Below, piece after piece: positions 9,831-18,531 of a stretch of 64,000 nt of DNA. The stretch's first letter is position 1; every line of letters begins with the position of its first letter. The position numbers were made by a program, and so were the translations under genes. The notes below the pieces were generated by a model, which saw only the letters and a list, made by a program, of their open reading frames with translations, made no database searches and was not told the DNA's origin. This DNA is from Granulosicoccus sp964390335 (GTDB lineage Bacteria; Pseudomonadota; Gammaproteobacteria; Granulosicoccales; Granulosicoccaceae): positions 1 to 64,000 of the forward strand of contig CAYMHU010000003.1 of the NCBI GenBank assembly GCA_964390335.1, written 5' to 3'.

Positions 9831-10262
9831 TTAGGCAATCCATTGTTTAGTTTCGACAGTGCGCGAGTACCAGACCAAAAATACTGCAACCACGACCGGC
9901 AGTATCATCATCATAACGACTTCAAATAAATTGAACGGTACGCCAGAACTCATAACCATAGCAGTGTGAACCATGGTTACAATGATGCCAATCAAAGACA
10001 GCATAAATAAAAATATGGCAGCGCGTTTTTTCAATAACAACAAGAGCGCTCCAAGAGCACCGGCAATAACACCAATCGCAAACCCGCCGGTTGCCCACAT
10101 TGGACGGCCATCAATGATAGCCCGATGCGAATCAGGCAGTTGAGCAGGGTAATTACCCGAGACTTGCATCAGAAAATTCATTGTGCCCATCGCATTCCAC
10201 ACAAGTGCAAACAGTCCGATCAACCAGAAACTCCAATGTACTTTTATTGTTGATTCGTTCAT
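9831..10262 (-). CDS. Small integral membrane protein, function unknown
   Basis: This 143-residue protein has four predicted membrane segments (about residues 10-30, 58-78, 82-102 and 113-133) separated by a short loop with PDSHRAIIDG. I do not recognise a named family. It lies 32 bases after the AAA ATPase gene in the same direction and before the DsrC-like gene, so it is probably cotranscribed with the ABC exporter operon. A role in membrane handling of the same substrate is possible but unsupported. Confidence 0.7.
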   Translation of the reverse strand: MNESTIKVHWSFWLIGLFALVWNAMGTMNFLMQVSGNYPAQLPDSHRAIIDGRPMWATGGFAIGVIAGALGALLLLLKKRAAIFLFMLSLIGIIVTMVHTAMVMSSGVPFNLFEVVMMMILPVVVAVFLVWYSRTVETKQWIA

Positions 10263-10294
10263 ATGGCTCGCCCTCCTCGTATCACTCTGTTTTA

Positions 10295-11056
10295 CTACGT
10301 TTGTACATCATCCGACAGCAATTTCTGCAGCATCCCATCAGGATCATTCACAAAGCTCTTGGTAATTTGGTAATGGTCCGTATCTTCATAGCTCGTTTTT
10401 ACTATGCCATTGTCACCCAACACATAGATATCCGCATCCGGATACGCCATAAGAATGGGCGAATGCGTTGCGATAATAAACTGACTATTGGCATTGATCA
10501 ATTCCTGCATTCGAACCAGCATAGACATTTGTCGCGATGGCGACAGCGCGGCTTCTGGTTCATCCAGGAAAAATAAGGAGTTACCGGCAAACCGGTTCAT
10601 TAACAGCGCGAAAAATGATTCGCCATGTGATTGCTCATGCAATGACTGGCCACCATACGATTCGATGATAGGCGGGCCAAAACTGGGCTCTAGATCAAGT
10701 GCTTCAATTTCAGTGGCTACGTTGAAAAAACTCTCGGCTCTCAAGAAAAACCCATCACGCGGTTTTTTAATACCTCGGGAGAGTCGCAAAAAGTGGGACA
10801 AATCTGAATGCGAATCCCGTGTGCTGAACCCGAAATTTTTGGTCCCGCCCTCAGCATTAAACCCGGACGCAATGGCCATCGCTTCCAACAGTGTTGATTT
10901 ACCCGAGCCGTTTTCTCCAACTAAAAAAGTGACCTTAGGGTGTAAGCGCAAATGGGTAAATACTTGTAATGCATTCAGATTAAACGGAAACGCATTTTTA
11001 TCTTCAATTTTGTCTGCTTTAAGTTTGACTTCAATTAGAAATTGCTCTGACAACAT
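10295..11056 (-). CDS. AAA/ABC-type ATPase (AAA_21-like, SMC-like head)
   Basis: This 253-residue soluble ATPase has Walker A (VGENGSGKSTLLEA, about residues 45-58), a signature-like segment (EQSHGESFFALL), Walker B (LFFLDEPEAALSP) and an H-loop (IATHSPILMAYP). This arrangement is found in stand-alone AAA_21 ATPases related to SMC/RecF heads, not in transporter subunits. It starts three bases after the ABC ATPase stop, so the two are likely translationally coupled. The biological role is unknown. A defence or maintenance role is possible, but there is no partner nuclease beside it. Confidence 0.85.
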   Translation of the reverse strand: MLSEQFLIEVKLKADKIEDKNAFPFNLNALQVFTHLRLHPKVTFLVGENGSGKSTLLEAMAIASGFNAEGGTKNFGFSTRDSHSDLSHFLRLSRGIKKPRDGFFLRAESFFNVATEIEALDLEPSFGPPIIESYGGQSLHEQSHGESFFALLMNRFAGNSLFFLDEPEAALSPSRQMSMLVRMQELINANSQFIIATHSPILMAYPDADIYVLGDNGIVKTSYEDTDHYQITKSFVNDPDGMLQKLLSDDVQT

Positions 11057-11059
11057 ACG

Positions 11060-11956
11060 CTATTGTCCATACAAGCGCTCTTCCAGCGAACGTCCTTTTA
11101 TGAGATATCGATACCGCCACTCGTTCTTAGCGAGCATTTGCAACAATGCCTGATCTACCGCATGCCCTACGGTCTGTTGAATCAGGTAGTCGCCTTGTGC
11201 TTGTCGTTGCACGTCTAACACACCTGGTAGTTTTTTACATTCCCGAATAAACATGTGCTCATCGACTGATGGCAACCGAACTGTCAGATAACCATCATCC
11301 GCATTGGCTTCCAGTGGACCGGACTCAACCAGCTTGCCTTCACTCAAGTACACTACCGATCCACACAATCGCTCAAGTTCATCTAAGTTATGCGAACTAA
11401 TGACAAACGTAGTATTGACCGATTCTGCTCGAATCAAATCGCGAATAATTTTAACGTTGGGAGGATCGATTCCGGCAGTCGGTTCATCAAGTAATAGGAG
11501 TTCAGGTGATCCGATTAAGGCTTGAGCCAAGGACATACGCTTACGCATTCCGTGACTAAGCTCGTCTGGCTTTTTATGGCCAGCATCGCTTAACTGCACT
11601 ATACCCAGCACGCGCTCAACCTCTTTCTTGGCATCACTGCTATCGAGCCCCTGCAGTTTTGCAAATAGTCGCAGCTGGTATTCAATAGAGAAACGCGGAT
11701 CAAGATTCGCATCCTGTGGCAAGGCCGCAAGCTTTCCGGTTAAAGCACGACTACCGGGAGCATGACCAAGTACTAATGCAGATCCGGCTGAGGGCCTGAT
11801 ATAACCACACAACAAACTGAGTAAGGTCGTTTTACCCGCACCATTAGGACCGATTAATGCGATGGGTTCTCCGGCTTCTAGCGAGAGATCAAGAGAATCA
11901 AGTGCTTTAACACTGCCGTAGTGCTTGCTTAAACCGTGACTGACTAAGAGACTCAT
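11060..11956 (-). CDS. ABC transporter ATP-binding protein (ABC-2 exporter type)
   Basis: This 298-residue subunit has all the ABC nucleotide-binding motifs: Walker A GPNGAGKTTLL, signature LSHGMRKRMSLAQ, Walker B LLLLDEPTAGID and the switch His in VISSHNLDEL. A C-terminal extension of about 90 residues is typical of exporter ATPases of the CcmA/NosF kind. Its start overlaps the permease gene by four bases, which marks a two-component ABC-2 exporter. The substrate cannot be told from the sequence. Confidence 0.93.
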   Translation of the reverse strand: MSLLVSHGLSKHYGSVKALDSLDLSLEAGEPIALIGPNGAGKTTLLSLLCGYIRPSAGSALVLGHAPGSRALTGKLAALPQDANLDPRFSIEYQLRLFAKLQGLDSSDAKKEVERVLGIVQLSDAGHKKPDELSHGMRKRMSLAQALIGSPELLLLDEPTAGIDPPNVKIIRDLIRAESVNTTFVISSHNLDELERLCGSVVYLSEGKLVESGPLEANADDGYLTVRLPSVDEHMFIRECKKLPGVLDVQRQAQGDYLIQQTVGHAVDQALLQMLAKNEWRYRYLIKGRSLEERLYGQ

Positions 11957-12756
11957 AGGTCACACCTTTGAATAGCGACCCATCCGAGAATCAATAGTAC
12001 TGCGGTGTGTATTAGCGGTATCGGAGCCAAACTCAAGGTATCCCAACCACCTAACTTAATGAGCGACGTCAATTGCGAACCCGGCAACACCCAGTCCAGT
12101 AGTGGAATGGGACCAAACTTACTTTGAACATAGCCAATTAATAACCACAGAATGATCCAACCGACAATGGCGAACAAGGTGGCTTGTTTAGCCGAACTGG
12201 CCAAAATTGACACCAGCGACATCAACGCAACATACGGCAACAATATAATTGCCAAGTTAGTTACCACAATTGGCGCTTCGTGCAATGCGATGGGCAAGGA
12301 GTCGGGTGATTTTATGGCCACGAGAATAAGCACTGAACCCAACGTTACCAATATGAGTAACAACTGGATAATGTACTGCCCAATAAAACGACCAAAGAAA
12401 ATTTGCGTTCGGCTTGCTCGCAATACTAGAAAGCGTAAGGTGCCGCGGGTTCGATCAGAGGCTATTTGATCCGCCGCGGTAACCATGGTGAAAAACGGCA
12501 ATTGAAAAACCGTAAATAACCAATACAGCGCGATTTCGATTGATTCCCACTGACGCAAGGTTGAGAACCCAATCCGCTCAGCAAGTAATCCAATTAAGCC
12601 GCCGGTGTCCGGTGATGATAAATAGCTGGCTGCCGGTGAAATGACATAAGCTAAAACAATGAACCAGATTAACGCAAACGCGAAAATAGAAAACCACCCA
12701 CGTTTGGACATAAACAGCCGCGCAATTTCATTAAACGCTATTGTGACAATAGACAC
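11953..12756 (-). CDS. ABC-2 type transporter permease
   Basis: This 267-residue protein has about six membrane segments. The conserved amphipathic region ASDRTRGTLRFLVLRASRTQIFFGRF in mid-protein resembles NosY/ABC-2 permeases (only key residues are needed: Asp-Arg-x-x-Gly-Thr-Leu). It overlaps the following ATPase gene by four bases and is preceded by a thioesterase gene three bases away, so the genes form one operon. It would form a homodimeric or heteromeric inner-membrane exporter. The substrate is unknown. Confidence 0.9.
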   Translation of the reverse strand: MSIVTIAFNEIARLFMSKRGWFSIFAFALIWFIVLAYVISPAASYLSSPDTGGLIGLLAERIGFSTLRQWESIEIALYWLFTVFQLPFFTMVTAADQIASDRTRGTLRFLVLRASRTQIFFGRFIGQYIIQLLLILVTLGSVLILVAIKSPDSLPIALHEAPIVVTNLAIILLPYVALMSLVSILASSAKQATLFAIVGWIILWLLIGYVQSKFGPIPLLDWVLPGSQLTSLIKLGGWDTLSLAPIPLIHTAVLLILGWVAIQRCDL

Positions 12757-12759
12757 TCT

Positions 12760-13290
12760 CTAATTCACCTCGATTGGCAATTGGCGTTGACTTTCGATCC
12801 ATAGTTGCACCCAATCAGGTATAGCTGGGGATTCATCTTTTATATCCAGAAATGCTAACAACTGTTCTGGGCTCACTTTTTCACCGCGCTTTGATAAAAA
12901 CCGCGCGTCAACAACGGCTCGTGCCACGAATTCATTATTTCTAATAAACAACTGTTCCAGATAAACCGATTGTGCATCCCAACCAACAACCTTTGTACGG
13001 ATTATAAACTGTTGTCCCAATTTCAATGAACGTTTAAACCGGATTGTCTCGCCAGCCAATACCGGATACCAACCGTTTCTACGAACAGCGTGAAAAGTGT
13101 TGCTGCGCAGCAGTAGATCGGTGCGGGCGAGATCCATCATGGTTAGGTACACGCCGTTATTCACATGCCCCAATACATCCAAGTCATTAGGCAACACCCT
13201 AAAACGGGTATCGCATGGCCCGAACAAGGAACAGCGCGCTCGACGCGACTGAGTAATTATTAACCAAAAAAGGCGGAAAAAGAGCTTCAT
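12760..13290 (-). CDS. 4HBT-family (hotdog) thioesterase
   Basis: This 176-residue protein carries the hotdog thioesterase core: LPNDLDVLGHVNNGVYLTMMD with the conserved Asp and His-Val-Asn-Asn, followed by the typical RFKRSLKLGQQFIIRTKVVGWD strands. The N-terminal 20 residues are hydrophobic/basic and may attach it to the membrane, as in THEM6-like relatives. The probable activity is acyl-CoA hydrolysis. It is the first gene of the minus-strand operon leading into the ABC exporter. The link between the two functions is not evident. Confidence 0.85.
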   Translation of the reverse strand: MKLFFRLFWLIITQSRRARCSLFGPCDTRFRVLPNDLDVLGHVNNGVYLTMMDLARTDLLLRSNTFHAVRRNGWYPVLAGETIRFKRSLKLGQQFIIRTKVVGWDAQSVYLEQLFIRNNEFVARAVVDARFLSKRGEKVSPEQLLAFLDIKDESPAIPDWVQLWIESQRQLPIEVN

Positions 13291-13494
13291 AGGCCCGATG
13301 ATTCGACGTGGATGGTGAAGTCTACTGAAGTTTGTGTGTTTGTGCAGCTAGGAACCGCTACGCAATAAAACAGCGACCAGTTCAAACGGAAGCAATCGCT
13401 TTTGTCCATATAAAAGCAACACAGCGCCGATTCTGTGACGGTGTCACCAAAGCCATTTATCTGGCTTGTTTAGCATAGTGCTAAGGAGATACCC

Positions 13495-14220
13495 ATGACT
13501 TTTTTACCTAAAAAATCACTACCTATAATGCTCAGCGTATTGGTGTTAGGCAGTGCCAATGTGCACGCTAGCAATTGCGCTGAAGATTCACCTCTTAAAC
13601 GACAGCTTGGTGATAAATACCCTGAGCATGATATGGGCTATGTTCTGCGCGAGCTGGATTTGAACCGACCGTCCAGTGAAATCGATCAACAAGACTTAGA
13701 CCTTATCGACACTCTTACCAATGGCTCGTTTAAACAAGGCAGTGGCATACGTTATCGCTGCAAAGGAACGGGCGAACGCAGTCAAATAGAAACCACTAAA
13801 TTCGTTCTAGAAGATGTAGAGTTGATTGAATCGAATAACGGACGTTTAGCAATCAAGGCTTGGGAAAACTCTGATCGTAAAATCAAATCCAGCTCAATCT
13901 CTTTAGCCCCTCCAAAACTATGGCGCAAAACCAACGACGGTACAGCCACTAATATTATACTGACTCGAGTTGAAAACCCGTATCTCAACGACACAACAGG
14001 CGGGTTGCTTGGCATTAACTATTACTACTTAAACGGATACGTGTATAAACCGGCTGATTTTGAGCGCGAAAATTTATTAGACTATCCTGATCGCTCTGGT
14101 TACCACCTAAAAGAAATTCGCACGATAATCCAGCAATCCAGAAAAGGCATAACACTGACTCAGTCTATATTTATCAACGGCGAAAGAGCCGAATGGGTTG
14201 TTTGGAACTTACAATCGTAA
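13495..14220 (+). CDS. Exported protein of unknown function
   Basis: This 241-residue protein starts with a Sec signal peptide (MTFLPKKSLPIMLSVLVLG, cut after VHA) and continues as a soluble periplasmic domain with two early cysteines (NCAED, RYRCKG) that could form a disulfide. No family is recognised. It has a good ribosome-binding site (AAGGAG) upstream of 13495. Its last 12 bases overlap the end of the convergent sigma-factor gene. Confidence 0.75.
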   Translation: MTFLPKKSLPIMLSVLVLGSANVHASNCAEDSPLKRQLGDKYPEHDMGYVLRELDLNRPSSEIDQQDLDLIDTLTNGSFKQGSGIRYRCKGTGERSQIETTKFVLEDVELIESNNGRLAIKAWENSDRKIKSSSISLAPPKLWRKTNDGTATNIILTRVENPYLNDTTGGLLGINYYYLNGYVYKPADFERENLLDYPDRSGYHLKEIRTIIQQSRKGITLTQSIFINGERAEWVVWNLQS

Positions 14221-15456
14221 TTTAGCAAGTCTGGACATTAAAAACTGTTTTTCAGCTTCGTTGTCGGTTAGCGCTATGGCGTGTTCATAGTATTGAGTAG
14301 CCTCTGTGCTATGGCCGGCACGCATCAAAATGTCTGCCTTCGCCGCATAAAACGGTTGATAGTCTTTAATTTCTTGCATGGCTTCAACTTCATCGAGATG
14401 CTGCAGTGCCGATTCAATTGAATCGGCATATGAAACAGCAACCGCATAATTAATGGTAACGACAGGTGTGGGCTGCATGCGGTACAGTAATTGATACAAA
14501 GCGGCAATTTGTGGCCAGTCCGTATCGCGCCATTGTTTGGCTTCTGCATGCACTGCACTTATAGCTGCTTGCAGTTGGTATGGTCCAAGTTGTTGCATCA
14601 ACAACGCTGATTTAATTAACGCGATACCTTCCGACATTTTCTGCTTATCCCAAGCATCGCGGTTCTGACTTTCTAATGAAATTAAATTGCCGTTGTTATC
14701 CTGACGCGCCCGGCGCCTGGAATCATGCAGCAGCATGAGCGACAACAAGCCTATGGTTTCTGATTGCTTTGGCATCAATAGCGCCAGTATTCTGCCGAGT
14801 CTTATTGCCTCGTCAACCAGGTTGCCGCGGCTAACCAAGTTACCAGTGGATGCTGCATAACCTTCATTAAAAATGTAGTAAATGACGCCTAGCACTGCGC
14901 TAAGCCTTTCAGGTAGTACATCAGCCGGTGGTATTTCATACGGAATCCCGGCAACCGCAATTTTCTTTTTTGCTCTGGCCAAGCGCTGCGCCATGGCTTG
15001 AGGCTTATCAAGAAAACAGCGCGCGATCTCTTCGGTGGTTAAACCTCCAAGTGTTCTTAGCGTGAGTGCAATTTGCGTTTTCTCTTCTATGGCAGGATGG
15101 CAGCACGTAAAGATTAATTCGAGTCGTTTGTCAGGAATCACTTCAACGTGCTCTTCATCAGTACTTTTTAGAACCTCAGTCAGATAACTTAGCTCCGGTT
15201 TTAACTGCGCAAATCGCGTATCGCGTCGCAAGCGATCAATCGCTTTGCGTCTGGCGGTTTGAATCAACCATGCAGCTGGAGAGTCCGGCAGTCCTTCGTC
15301 AGCCCAACGTACCAGCGCGATTTCAACGGCATCTTGTAGAGCGTCTTCTGACAGTTCCAGATTATTGGTGGTTTTTGTCAGCGCGGCGAGTATCCGCCCC
15401 CATTCTTCTCGAACGATACTGCTGATAGCCTGTTCAAGCTTGAATGGAGGCAGCAT
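14209..15456 (-). CDS. ECF42-type RNA polymerase sigma factor with C-terminal TPR-like extension
   Basis: This 415-residue protein has sigma-2 (ALQDAVEIALVRWADEG, then AAWLIQTARRKAIDRLRRD) and sigma-4 regions (LRTLGGLTTEEIARCF, MAQRLARAKKKI) in its first about 180 residues. A long helical C-terminal half with TPR-like repeats (about 190-415, DUF6596 type) follows. This architecture and the DGPF/YCII gene 12 bases upstream define the ECF42 group, which lacks an anti-sigma factor and is thought to be controlled through its own extension. A matching ECF42-type promoter lies upstream of the partner gene. Confidence 0.9.
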   Translation of the reverse strand: MLPPFKLEQAISSIVREEWGRILAALTKTTNNLELSEDALQDAVEIALVRWADEGLPDSPAAWLIQTARRKAIDRLRRDTRFAQLKPELSYLTEVLKSTDEEHVEVIPDKRLELIFTCCHPAIEEKTQIALTLRTLGGLTTEEIARCFLDKPQAMAQRLARAKKKIAVAGIPYEIPPADVLPERLSAVLGVIYYIFNEGYAASTGNLVSRGNLVDEAIRLGRILALLMPKQSETIGLLSLMLLHDSRRRARQDNNGNLISLESQNRDAWDKQKMSEGIALIKSALLMQQLGPYQLQAAISAVHAEAKQWRDTDWPQIAALYQLLYRMQPTPVVTINYAVAVSYADSIESALQHLDEVEAMQEIKDYQPFYAAKADILMRAGHSTEATQYYEHAIALTDNEAEKQFLMSRLAKLRL

Positions 15457-15468
15457 AGTAGCAAGACT

Positions 15469-15822
15469 CTAATTATCAAATACCATGACTGGCCTAACTT
15501 CAATACGCCCATGCGCTGCCGATGGAATTTTTGCTGCGTATTGAATTGCTTCATCCAAATCTTTGCAGTCCAGAAGATAGTAACCGCCAAGTTGTTCTTT
15601 GGTTTCCGCAAACGGACCATCGGTCGTTTCTACTTTTCCCTGATGATTGGTCACTGTGGTTGCCGTTGAAACAGACTGCAACGCATCTCCGGCAACCATG
15701 ACGCCATCTTTTGTAACTTGTTCGGTGAATTCCTGATAAGCCTGAATGTACGCGCCAAATTCTTCACTACCAGGCATTGGACCTACGGATTCGTTTTTAT
15801 AGATTAGACAGATATATTGCAT
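15469..15822 (-). CDS. DGPF/YCII-domain protein, ECF42 partner
   Basis: This 117-residue protein is a single YCII-type domain with the diagnostic DGPFAETKEQLGGYYL motif in mid-protein and a C-terminal GRIEVRPVM strand. Genes of this family sit beside ECF42 sigma factors in many bacteria and are usually their targets. It has a strong ribosome-binding site (CAGGAG) seven bases before the ATG. It is first in the two-gene operon with the sigma factor, and a candidate sigma-specific promoter lies at 15894-15920. The biochemical role is unknown. Confidence 0.92.
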   Translation of the reverse strand: MQYICLIYKNESVGPMPGSEEFGAYIQAYQEFTEQVTKDGVMVAGDALQSVSTATTVTNHQGKVETTDGPFAETKEQLGGYYLLDCKDLDEAIQYAAKIPSAAHGRIEVRPVMVFDN

Positions 15823-15893
15823 CGTATTCTCCTGAGTTTGTTCACGATTGATTCAGATTGACAGACGGTGTTAATCCCATTCTGTACCTATAG

Positions 15894-15920
15894 GACGAAC
15901 CAGCAACACGTAAATCGACA
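15894..15920 (-). promoter_or_regulatory. Candidate ECF42-dependent promoter
   Basis: On the minus strand TGTCGA (15920-15915) and CGTC (15897-15894) are separated by 17 bases. This matches the reported ECF42 promoter style (TGTCGA at -35, CG(A/T)C at -10). It lies about 70 bases upstream of the DGPF gene start, so the operon would be positively autoregulated. The match was made by eye. Confidence 0.6.
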
Positions 15921-16060
15921 TCAGCTGCAAATAAATTTTATTTATATCGCTAGTGAATTTTTAACTTATTGAAATTACTAGAGAAACTCATCGACAATAT
16001 TAACAAAAACAATCATCCATCTGGCCTGTACGTGTAGCCTATGTCCACTAAACTATTGGC

Positions 16061-16783
16061 ATGAACAACAATTCTGTCAGTGAAACTTCAGCAATCGACT
16101 ACTTCGGCACGCAAGCCATCCCTGTTGCGTTGAACACTCCCATTCATCACGAAATAAGATGGCTGCCCATCAACACTGAGCAAGCGATACCGGAATTCAA
16201 TGACGTAACACTAAACAATGACGATACATCGCAAGCGGCAAGATTCGTCAATCCCAGACACGGGCTGCACTTTAGACTGCGGCGACAGTTTCGTCGCTAC
16301 TGTGCGGGCTTGGCAACCAATACCGATATGAATACCGAGTTGCCGGATTTTCAGATACAGGAAAAGGGTCGCCCTTATCTCGCCGCTGAATCTCATTTGC
16401 ATTTCAGTTTTTCGTCATGCCAATCTGGCTTATTAGCCGGTTGGAGCAACGAGGCTTTGATCGGTGTTGATATAGAGGATCGTCATACAGCAAACGATGC
16501 GGATGACATAGCTGACCGATTCTTTAGTAAAGCCGAATGTCGTTGGTTGACGGAACAATCGGAAAACAAGCGCGATGCCTTTTTATCATTGTGGTGTTTA
16601 AAAGAAGCAGCGTTAAAGTGTATTGGGGAAGGTATTCCTTTTGGATTGGATAAATTTACTTTTAATCCAGACAGTAACGATTTACTAACAGCAGTTCCCG
16701 CTGAATATGGCAAGGCATCCCACTTTGATGCACACCTTGTTACAACATTACCGGTCAGCGCAGCGGTTATCTTTAAAAAGTAG
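16061..16783 (+). CDS. 4'-phosphopantetheinyl transferase (Sfp/HetI type)
   Basis: This 240-residue enzyme transfers the phosphopantetheine arm of CoA to carrier proteins. The family motifs are all visible: FRLRRQFRRY, GRPYLAA followed by HFSFSSCQSG, GVDIEDRH (metal-binding Asp/Asp), FFSKAECRWL, and WCLKEAALKCIGEG with the catalytic Lys-Glu. The length is right for the Sfp class. No polyketide or NRPS gene is in the window, so the acceptor is encoded elsewhere. The 170 bases after it hold nothing recognisable. Confidence 0.92.
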   Translation: MNNNSVSETSAIDYFGTQAIPVALNTPIHHEIRWLPINTEQAIPEFNDVTLNNDDTSQAARFVNPRHGLHFRLRRQFRRYCAGLATNTDMNTELPDFQIQEKGRPYLAAESHLHFSFSSCQSGLLAGWSNEALIGVDIEDRHTANDADDIADRFFSKAECRWLTEQSENKRDAFLSLWCLKEAALKCIGEGIPFGLDKFTFNPDSNDLLTAVPAEYGKASHFDAHLVTTLPVSAAVIFKK

Positions 16784-16953
16784 TAGCGGTGCCAATAATA
16801 TGAACTTCAGCCAAATGCTTACCAATAAAGAAAAATAACTCGAACCACTCTACGCGTGTATAGTGACTCGCGAAAACCAAAATACACTTTTGATAAATAT
16901 TTGCCGACTCTGATACCGATTTTCGCTACAGACAGCACTTGGCGGTACCGCGA

Positions 16954-18456
16954 CTAACTACCTAAATTCTGCTCATGCCGCATATGCGGAAACAACACCA
17001 CATCGCGAATAGTGGGCGAACCGGTTAGCAGCATCACCAAACGATCAATTCCAATACCCTCACCTGCAGTTGGCGGCATACCGTATTCCAACGCACGAAT
17101 GTAATCGGCATCGTAATGCATGGCTTCTAAATCGCCAGCATCCTTGTCGGCCACTTGCGCTTTGAACCGTTCGGCTTGATCTTCGGCATCGTTAAGTTCA
17201 GAAAACCCGTTCGCAATTTCACGCCCGCCAACAAACAATTCAAACCGATCGGTTACCATGGGGTTGTCATCGTTACGGCGCGACAATGGCGATACTTCAG
17301 TTGGGTACAGGGTAATAAAGGTAGGGTCGTGCAAATTCTCTTCTACCGTTGCTTCAAATATTTCTGTTTGCACTTTGCCAATTCCCCAGCTGGATTGCAC
17401 ATCAATGTGTAACGATTTTGCAAGGGCGGTGGCCTGCTCCATATCCGACAACTGCTCTGCGGTTACGGATGGATTAAATTGCAATATAGAATCGAATAAA
17501 CTTAATCGCGTAAATGGTTTGGCAAAATCGAACGTGCCGTCACCGTCTTCAGTTGGAATATTCATGGTGCCCACAACATCCTGCGCCAGGCCACGGAACA
17601 TTTCTTCGGTTAAATCCATCAGATGCTCGTAATTTGCATACGCCTGATAAAATTCAAGCATCGTAAATTCCGGGTTGTGGCGCGTACTCAAACCTTCATT
17701 ACGAAAGTTACGGTTAATTTCAAATACACGCTCAAATCCACCCACCACCAATCGCTTTAAGTACAGCTCGGGAGCCACACGTAAAAATAAATCCATATCG
17801 AGCGCATTGTGGTGTGTCACGAATGGACGCGCAGTAGCACCACCCGGGATAACATGCATCATTGGCGTTTCAACTTCCAAAAATTCGCGTTCAATCAGGA
17901 AGTTTCGGATATACGCTATAACAGCCGAGCGCATGCGAAACGTGGCACGCGTTTCTTCACTCATAATCAGATCAACATAGCGCTGACGATAACGCATTTC
18001 CTGATCGCTCAATCCATGAAATTTCTCTGGCAACGGTCGAAGCGATTTAGTTAGCAGCTGCAACGACGTCACTTTAATACTCAGCTCGCCCGTTTTAGTA
18101 ATAAACAAGGTACCCGACGCAGCAACAATATCGCCTATATCCCAGGTTTTAAAGTCGGCATAGTTGTCTTCGCCGATGGCGTCGCGCTGCACAAACAATT
18201 GAATATTGCCGCTTACATCGCGAAGCCCCGCAAAACTTGCCTTACCCATAACCCGACGCGACATCATGCGACCGGCAACGCTTACCGATACATTTTGTTC
18301 AGCCAATGCTTCTTTGTCTGTAGCTCCATGGCCGCTATGCAATGCTGCCGCCTTATGCTCCGGTTCGAATTGATTTGGAAAGGCATTGCCTTGCTCGCGC
18401 ATGGCTTGCAGCTTATCGCGGCGTTGGGCTACTAATTGATTTTCGTCGTCACTCAT
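16954..18456 (-). CDS. lysS: Lysyl-tRNA synthetase, class II
   Basis: This 500-residue enzyme charges tRNA-Lys. It has an N-terminal OB-fold anticodon-binding domain (about residues 50-170, VAGRMMSRRVMGKASF) and a class II catalytic core. Motif 2 is FRNEGLSTRHNPEFTMLE and motif 3 is GIGIDRLVMLLT near the C-terminus. VIPGGATARPF is the lysine-specific motif 1 region. The length and every motif are normal. It lies 75 bases downstream of prfB, the same order as in many gammaproteobacteria. Confidence 0.98.
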   Translation of the reverse strand: MSDDENQLVAQRRDKLQAMREQGNAFPNQFEPEHKAAALHSGHGATDKEALAEQNVSVSVAGRMMSRRVMGKASFAGLRDVSGNIQLFVQRDAIGEDNYADFKTWDIGDIVAASGTLFITKTGELSIKVTSLQLLTKSLRPLPEKFHGLSDQEMRYRQRYVDLIMSEETRATFRMRSAVIAYIRNFLIEREFLEVETPMMHVIPGGATARPFVTHHNALDMDLFLRVAPELYLKRLVVGGFERVFEINRNFRNEGLSTRHNPEFTMLEFYQAYANYEHLMDLTEEMFRGLAQDVVGTMNIPTEDGDGTFDFAKPFTRLSLFDSILQFNPSVTAEQLSDMEQATALAKSLHIDVQSSWGIGKVQTEIFEATVEENLHDPTFITLYPTEVSPLSRRNDDNPMVTDRFELFVGGREIANGFSELNDAEDQAERFKAQVADKDAGDLEAMHYDADYIRALEYGMPPTAGEGIGIDRLVMLLTGSPTIRDVVLFPHMRHEQNLGS

Positions 18457-18531
18457 AATCTGATTTAATTCGATCTGATTTTATTCGTTAGAGTCAATGA
18501 TTAAAGTGGCTGCGCTCAAAAAAAACCAAGC

